A DNA stretch of 64,000 nt from Thermanaerothrix daxensis. Its GTDB lineage: Bacteria > Chloroflexota > Anaerolineae > Anaerolineales > Anaerolineaceae. Location: the NCBI RefSeq assembly GCF_001306145.1, contig NZ_LGKO01000005.1:620001-684000 (forward strand), given 5' to 3'. Below, piece by piece: positions 60,344 to 64,000 of the stretch. Under the pieces are notes generated by a model that had not been told where the DNA came from, searched no databases, and worked only from the letters and a program-made list of their open reading frames with translations. The position numbers and the translations under genes are program-made. How positions within the stretch are numbered: position 1 is the stretch's first letter; the number at the start of each line of letters is the position of its first letter.

Positions 60344-60553
60344 TGCCTGTGCCTCTTACTGTTGCTTTGGGATTTATTTCACAAATGCTTCGGCGAATTT
60401 TGAGATGTGAGGGATGATTTTATATGAATTGTATCATTGAGCGCATAAAAAACTTTTTCGAGTTGGGTTTAAAAAAATGGGTAAATACAAGAAACACGTG
60501 CTGGGGTATGCTAAAATTTGAAGCACACGAATTTGTTGGAGAAGGACAAAATC
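60344..60553. other. Divergent intergenic region between the hydrogenase block and hisS
   Basis: The 210 A/T-rich bases hold an extended -10 box for hisS (TGCTAAAAT; TAAAAT at 60512-60517) and, on the minus strand near 60420-60440, TACAAT and TATAAAAT motifs that could serve the DRTGG gene. No T-box-like or riboswitch structure was recognised. Confidence 0.4.
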
Positions 60554-61828
60554 ATGGGAACGGTGATTGCTGCGGTTAAAGGCACGCGCGATTTTTACCC
60601 CGAAGCGATGGCGGTGCGCGCCTGGCTGTATCGGGTGATCGGTGAGGTTTCGGCATCGTTTGGGTATCAGGAATATGATGGCCCATTCTTGGAGCGACTT
60701 GATCTCTACGCGGCTAAATCGGGCGAGGAATTGGTTAAGGAACAGGCGTTTGTCTTTCCGGATCGGGGCGGTGAGTTAATCACCCTGCGGCCCGAATTAA
60801 CCCCCACGCTGGCGCGCATGGTCGCTCAGCGCCAAAAGCAACTTGTTTATCCCCTGCGCTGGTGGTCATTTGGCCCATTCTGGCGCTATGAGCGTCCCCA
60901 AAAAGGTCGGACGCGTGAGTTCTTTCAGTGGAACGCTGATTTGATCGGGGCTAATTCACCAGAAAGCGATGCGGAACTGATAGCATTGTGCGTGGCCTTT
61001 TTCCGCCGGGTGGGTTTAACTCCGGAACAGGTAGGCATTTTCGTCAATGATCGCCATCTTATAGAGACCCTTCTGTCTGATCTGGGGATTGCTCCTGAGC
61101 GTCATCGCGAGGTGTTTCGCTTGATTGATCGGCGGGAGAAAATGAACCCAGAGGCATGGGAAGAGTATGCCTTTTCCTTAGACTTGCAACCTACTCAGTT
61201 GGATGGTTTGAAACGCGTTTTGGATGATAAGAGCCTTTGGCAACAGTCACCCTCTCTGCAACGTGTGTTCGCCGCACTGAAAGCCTACGGAGCCGCGGAT
61301 TACGTCCATTTTGATGCTCAGATCATCAGGGGTTTGGAGTACTATACGGGCACGGTCTTTGAGGGTCGGGATATGGGAAAAGAAGGTCGTGCCATTCTGG
61401 GAGGGGGGCATTATGATAATCTGGTGGCAGATGTGGGGGGTGAACCCTTGCCGGGGGTGGGGTTTGCAATGGGGGATGTGATGATTACACTCGTTCTGGA
61501 AAAATACGGGCTGCTGCCCACCTGGAATCCAGCTCCCGCAGACGTGTTGGTGACGGTATTTGATGCAGAGCACCTGCTAAAATCTCTGGAAATCAGTCAG
61601 ACCTTGCGTGAGGCTGGGTTGCGCGTCATTGGTTACACCGAAGCGGTCAAGCTGGACAAGCAGTTGCGGTATGCGCATCGTGCCGGGATTCGCTATGTGG
61701 TAATTGCTGGCCCGGATGAACTGGCACGGAATCAGGTGACTCTCAAGGATCTGCAAACGGGGAGCCAGACCCTGGTGGCTAGGGATGAGGTGGCCTCTGT
61801 AGTGAAAGCGCACATGGGTATGAGTTAG
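60554..61828 (+). CDS. hisS: Histidyl-tRNA synthetase
   Basis: A 424-residue class II aminoacyl-tRNA synthetase. Motif 1 region is GYQEYDGPFLER, motif 2 is WWSFGPFWRYERPQKGRTREFFQWNADLIG, the His-specific motif is RGLEYYTGTVFEGRD, and motif 3 is GVGFAMGDVMITLVLE. The C-terminal anticodon-binding domain (about 330-420) starts PADVLVTVFD. The start was set at ATG-60554, preceded by GGAGAAGGAC and followed by the conserved KGTRDFYPE. Stand-alone HisZ is excluded by the intact motifs and anticodon domain. Confidence 0.92.
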   Translation: MGTVIAAVKGTRDFYPEAMAVRAWLYRVIGEVSASFGYQEYDGPFLERLDLYAAKSGEELVKEQAFVFPDRGGELITLRPELTPTLARMVAQRQKQLVYPLRWWSFGPFWRYERPQKGRTREFFQWNADLIGANSPESDAELIALCVAFFRRVGLTPEQVGIFVNDRHLIETLLSDLGIAPERHREVFRLIDRREKMNPEAWEEYAFSLDLQPTQLDGLKRVLDDKSLWQQSPSLQRVFAALKAYGAADYVHFDAQIIRGLEYYTGTVFEGRDMGKEGRAILGGGHYDNLVADVGGEPLPGVGFAMGDVMITLVLEKYGLLPTWNPAPADVLVTVFDAEHLLKSLEISQTLREAGLRVIGYTEAVKLDKQLRYAHRAGIRYVVIAGPDELARNQVTLKDLQTGSQTLVARDEVASVVKAHMGMS

Positions 61829-61861
61829 AATGGTGCGTCCTCAAGCCAATTGGGTTTTCCC

Positions 61862-61924
61862 TTGACCAATTGGTCTATCCCATATAAAATCATCCTCGCC
61901 TACGCCCCGGAAAAGGGGCGATAG
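61862..61924 (+). promoter_or_regulatory. ffh promoter and leader hairpin
   Basis: TTGACC (61862-61867), a 17-bp spacer and TAAAAT (61885-61890) form a promoter. Just after the expected start is a stem CGCCCC (61903-61908) and GGGGCG (61915-61920) around GGAAAA, extendable by CTA/TAG past a bulged A to 61924. The ATG of ffh is at 61959. The hairpin may stabilise the 5' end or regulate translation. Confidence 0.5.
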
Positions 61925-61958
61925 ATTGTTGTGCATGGTAGGAAGCAAGGTCTAATTC

Positions 61959-63281
61959 ATGTTTGAAGCGCTCACCCAAAAACTTGAGGGCATCTTTAAG
62001 GAGTTGCGCCGCCGCGGGAAACTTACGCCAGCGGATGTGGACGCAGTGATGCGCGAAGTGCGCCTGGCGCTTTTAGAGGCCGATGTCCATTATAGTGTTG
62101 TGAAGGATTTCATTGCGCGTGTGCGCGAGCGCGCCATTGGCCATGAGGTTTCCCGCGCCCTCAACCCGGCCCAGCAGGTGATCAAGATTGTGCACGAAGA
62201 GTTGATCGCCACACTGGGTGAGCCAGAGCGCTTAAATCTCAGCGGCCTCAAGCCCCGAGTTATCATGCTGGTGGGGTTGCAGGGTTCGGGAAAAACCACC
62301 GCCGCGGCCAAACTGGCGGCTCAGTTGCGTTCACAGGGTGAGCGGGTCATGCTGGTAGCAGCGGATCCCTATCGCCCGGCGGCGATCAAGCAGTTGCAAA
62401 CCCTGGGTGAGCGGGTAGGGGTGCCGGTTTTCTACGAGGCGGGGGTTAAACCACCTCAGTTGGTGGCGCGGGCTTATGAACAGGCCCAGAAGGGTGGCAT
62501 CACCGTCCTGATCATTGATACGGCCGGGCGCTCGCAATTGGATGAGGCGCTCATGGATGAGTTGCGCGCCATTATTCAGAAGGTCACCCCCAACGAGACG
62601 TTGCTGGTGGTGGATGCGATGATCGGGCAAGAGGCGCTCAACATCGCCAGCGGCTTTCAACAGGCCATTCCCCTGACGGGCCTAATGTTTACCAAAATGG
62701 ATGGGGATGCCCGGGGAGGTGCGGCGATTTCCATTCGCGCTGTCACCGGTGTGCCGATCAAGTACCTGGGGACGGGGGAGTCGCTTGAGGCGCTAGAAGC
62801 CTTTGATCCGCGCCGATTGGCTTCGCGTATCCTGGGTATGGGAGATGTGATTGGACTGATCGAGCGGGCAGAGGCGGCTTACAGCGAGCAAGAAGCCCAA
62901 AAACAGGCGGAGCGGATGCTGGCAGGGCAGTTTACCCTGGAGGACTTTGCTCAGCAATTACGCCAGATCCGTAAGATGGGGCCGCTTCATCAAATCCTGG
63001 AGATGCTGCCTGGTGGGATGGGACAAATGGCGCGTGCCATTTCGCCTGAAGAGGCGGAGCGCAATCTGAAGATCACCGAAGCCATCATTAATTCCATGAC
63101 AAAGGAGGAGCGTTTACATCCCGAAATCCTGAATGCAAGCCGTCGGCGTAGAATTGCCCGCGGCTCAGGCACGGATGTTCAAGATGTGAACCGGGTGCTT
63201 AAGCAATTCCGGGATGCCCAACGCCTTTTCAAGACGTTGCAAAAAACAGGTGGGAGAGGGCTCTCACGCCTGTTGGGGTAG
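61959..63281 (+). CDS. ffh: Signal recognition particle protein Ffh
   Basis: A 440-residue SRP GTPase. The N domain helical bundle begins MFEALTQKLEGIFKELRRRGKLTPADVDAVMREVRLALLEADV. The G domain has P-loop VGLQGSGKTTAAAKLA, DTAGRSQLDEALMDEL and TKMDGDARGG. The M domain (from about residue 300) has the Met-rich FTLEDFAQQLRQIRKMGPLHQILEMLPGG and RIARGSGTDVQDVNRVLKQF for signal-peptide and SRP RNA binding. It is followed 120 bp later by rpsP. Confidence 0.95.
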   Translation: MFEALTQKLEGIFKELRRRGKLTPADVDAVMREVRLALLEADVHYSVVKDFIARVRERAIGHEVSRALNPAQQVIKIVHEELIATLGEPERLNLSGLKPRVIMLVGLQGSGKTTAAAKLAAQLRSQGERVMLVAADPYRPAAIKQLQTLGERVGVPVFYEAGVKPPQLVARAYEQAQKGGITVLIIDTAGRSQLDEALMDELRAIIQKVTPNETLLVVDAMIGQEALNIASGFQQAIPLTGLMFTKMDGDARGGAAISIRAVTGVPIKYLGTGESLEALEAFDPRRLASRILGMGDVIGLIERAEAAYSEQEAQKQAERMLAGQFTLEDFAQQLRQIRKMGPLHQILEMLPGGMGQMARAISPEEAERNLKITEAIINSMTKEERLHPEILNASRRRRIARGSGTDVQDVNRVLKQFRDAQRLFKTLQKTGGRGLSRLLG

Positions 63282-63401
63282 AGGCTGTTCTGAAAAGACT
63301 CGCGCGTCCTTCCGCGTCCCTCGCTTTTCGGCGGCCTCTGGTTCTGGTGATAGAATAAAAACAACGGTTAACTCAAAGAATAAAGAGGAGAGATATCTCA
63401 G

Positions 63402-63761
63402 ATGGTCAGAATTCGTTTGCGTCGTGTAGGTGCTCGGGGTCAACCCAGTTATCGTATCGTGGCAGCGGATAAAGAGATGCCACGGGATGGTCGTTTCTTG
63501 GAGATTCTGGGTTTTTATAACCCGCGTACGGAACCCTTCACCATCCAGGTTAAGGAAGATCGTGTTTTCGATTGGATGAGCAAAGGGGCCCAACTCAGCG
63601 AGGCGGTAGAGAAGCTGTTCCGCAGCGTAGGTCTGTTGGATCGCTATACCCGTTACAAGGCGGGTGAATCCCTCGAGACGCTACTGGCTGAGGCAGAGGC
63701 TTATTACGCCAGCCGGAAGGTGAACCCCAAGACGAAACCCGTTATAACTTCGCGCGCCTGA
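63402..63761 (+). CDS. rpsP: Ribosomal protein S16
   Basis: A 119-residue protein starting MVRIRLRRVGARGQPSYRIVAADKEMPRDGRFLEILGFYNPRTEP, the bS16 signature. The tail after about residue 85 is extended (NPKTKPVITSRA). The start follows AAGAGGAG. ffh-rpsP-khpA is a common bacterial order. Confidence 0.95.
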   Translation: MVRIRLRRVGARGQPSYRIVAADKEMPRDGRFLEILGFYNPRTEPFTIQVKEDRVFDWMSKGAQLSEAVEKLFRSVGLLDRYTRYKAGESLETLLAEAEAYYASRKVNPKTKPVITSRA

Positions 63762-63785
63762 AAATTGCGCAGATAGGGGCTTGAT

Positions 63786-64000
63786 GTGAGAGACCTGGTC
63801 GAATATATTGCCCGTGCGCTGGTGGATGACCCCTCCCAGGTAGAGGTCAGGCAAGAACGATTGGGGGGTAACCGGGTGCGGGTCGAACTGCATGTCTCCA
63901 AACAGGATATGGGTCGCGTTATTGGCAAAAACGGACGTGTTGCCAACGCCATGCGCGTTTTGTTGCGTGTGGCGGCGGCCCGCGAGGGCAAGCAGGCCAC
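63786..64000 (+). CDS. khpA: KH-domain RNA-binding protein KhpA (3' partial)
   Basis: A GTG start at 63786 opens a frame that runs off the window after 71 codons. The residues VEYIARALVDDPSQVEV and the KH loop DMGRVIGKNGRVANAMRVLL identify KhpA, a small KH protein usually encoded after rpsP and before rimM. Binding RNA as a KhpA/KhpB pair is known for the family. Confidence 0.9.
   Translation, partial: MRDLVEYIARALVDDPSQVEVRQERLGGNRVRVELHVSKQDMGRVIGKNGRVANAMRVLLRVAAAREGKQA

Noticed and set aside
60344-60553. T-box leader for hisS
   Set aside because: No T-box consensus or terminator/antiterminator pair is present, and the predicted leader is only about 30 bases.
61897-61958. 4.5S/SRP RNA fragment before ffh
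   Set aside because: The stem is too short and lacks the asymmetric internal loops of SRP RNA domain IV; only the GGAA-like loop is similar.
1-64000. tRNA, rRNA, CRISPR arrays, insertion sequences, prophage
   Set aside because: No cloverleaf sequences, ribosomal RNA stretches, spaced direct repeats, transposase or integrase genes, or target-site duplications were seen on reading both strands.

Overview
The window reads as a chromosomal segment from an anaerobic or fermentative member of the Chloroflexota, most likely class Anaerolineae. This is an inference. It rests on two secreted lipoproteins with the linkers typical of that group (Pro/Ala/Thr-rich after the lipobox in one, a VVKETVEVEKQVV-type coiled linker in the other), on many GTG starts and TAAAAT-like -10 boxes, and on the mix of soluble hydrogenase, formate and sugar-phosphorylase genes. 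No rRNA, tRNA, CRISPR array, insertion sequence or prophage was seen. Coding density is high and the genes lie in co-directional blocks.

Layout. 1-2.2 kb: the 3' part of a radical SAM/HhH DNA-repair-type protein, a YbaK-type deacylase, and a membrane-anchored rhodanese whose frame is crossed by a TGA at a Cys position and which is probably a selenoprotein. 2.3-7.4 kb: a tight cassette of Hsp70-like protein, DUF1257, DUF2997, a small radical SAM activase and a solenoid/WD40 protein, of unknown function. 7.4-11 kb: MFS transporter, histidine phosphatase, methyltransferase and a SpoIIE-like phosphatase. 11.2-20 kb: a BMP-type nucleoside ABC importer followed by a xanthine-dehydrogenase-type molybdenum hydroxylase, suggesting purine uptake and oxidation. 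20-25.5 kb: lycopene cyclase, YdcF-like protein, phosphoglycerate mutase, membrane hydroxylase, YigZ and a glycosyltransferase. 25.6-33.1 kb (minus): a LacI-controlled disaccharide importer with a GH65 phosphorylase and beta-phosphoglucomutase. 33.2-37.3 kb: PadR regulator plus a MacB-like ABC exporter. 37.3-60.3 kb (minus): one long run of 23 genes for hydrogen/formate metabolism. 60.5 kb to the end: hisS, ffh, rpsP and khpA (partial).

The 23-kb minus-strand run is the core of the window. It starts with DRTGG, CBS-ATPase and PHP accessory genes of the kind usually found beside electron-bifurcating [FeFe] hydrogenases, but no [FeFe] catalytic subunit is present. Instead a HydC/HydB-like pair (NuoE plus NuoF with an extra 2x[4Fe-4S] domain) and a NuoG-like HydA with [NiFe] subunits (HoxY/HoxH) enclose a formate dehydrogenase set (NuoE2, NuoF2, FdhA) and a formate channel. 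A maturation protease, a cNMP-binding protein and hypABFCDE follow. The simplest reading is a soluble NAD(P)- and possibly ferredoxin-linked [NiFe]-hydrogenase/formate dehydrogenase system interconverting H2, formate/CO2 and pyridine nucleotides. Rex-like operators in front of this block and in front of gpmA suggest redox control.
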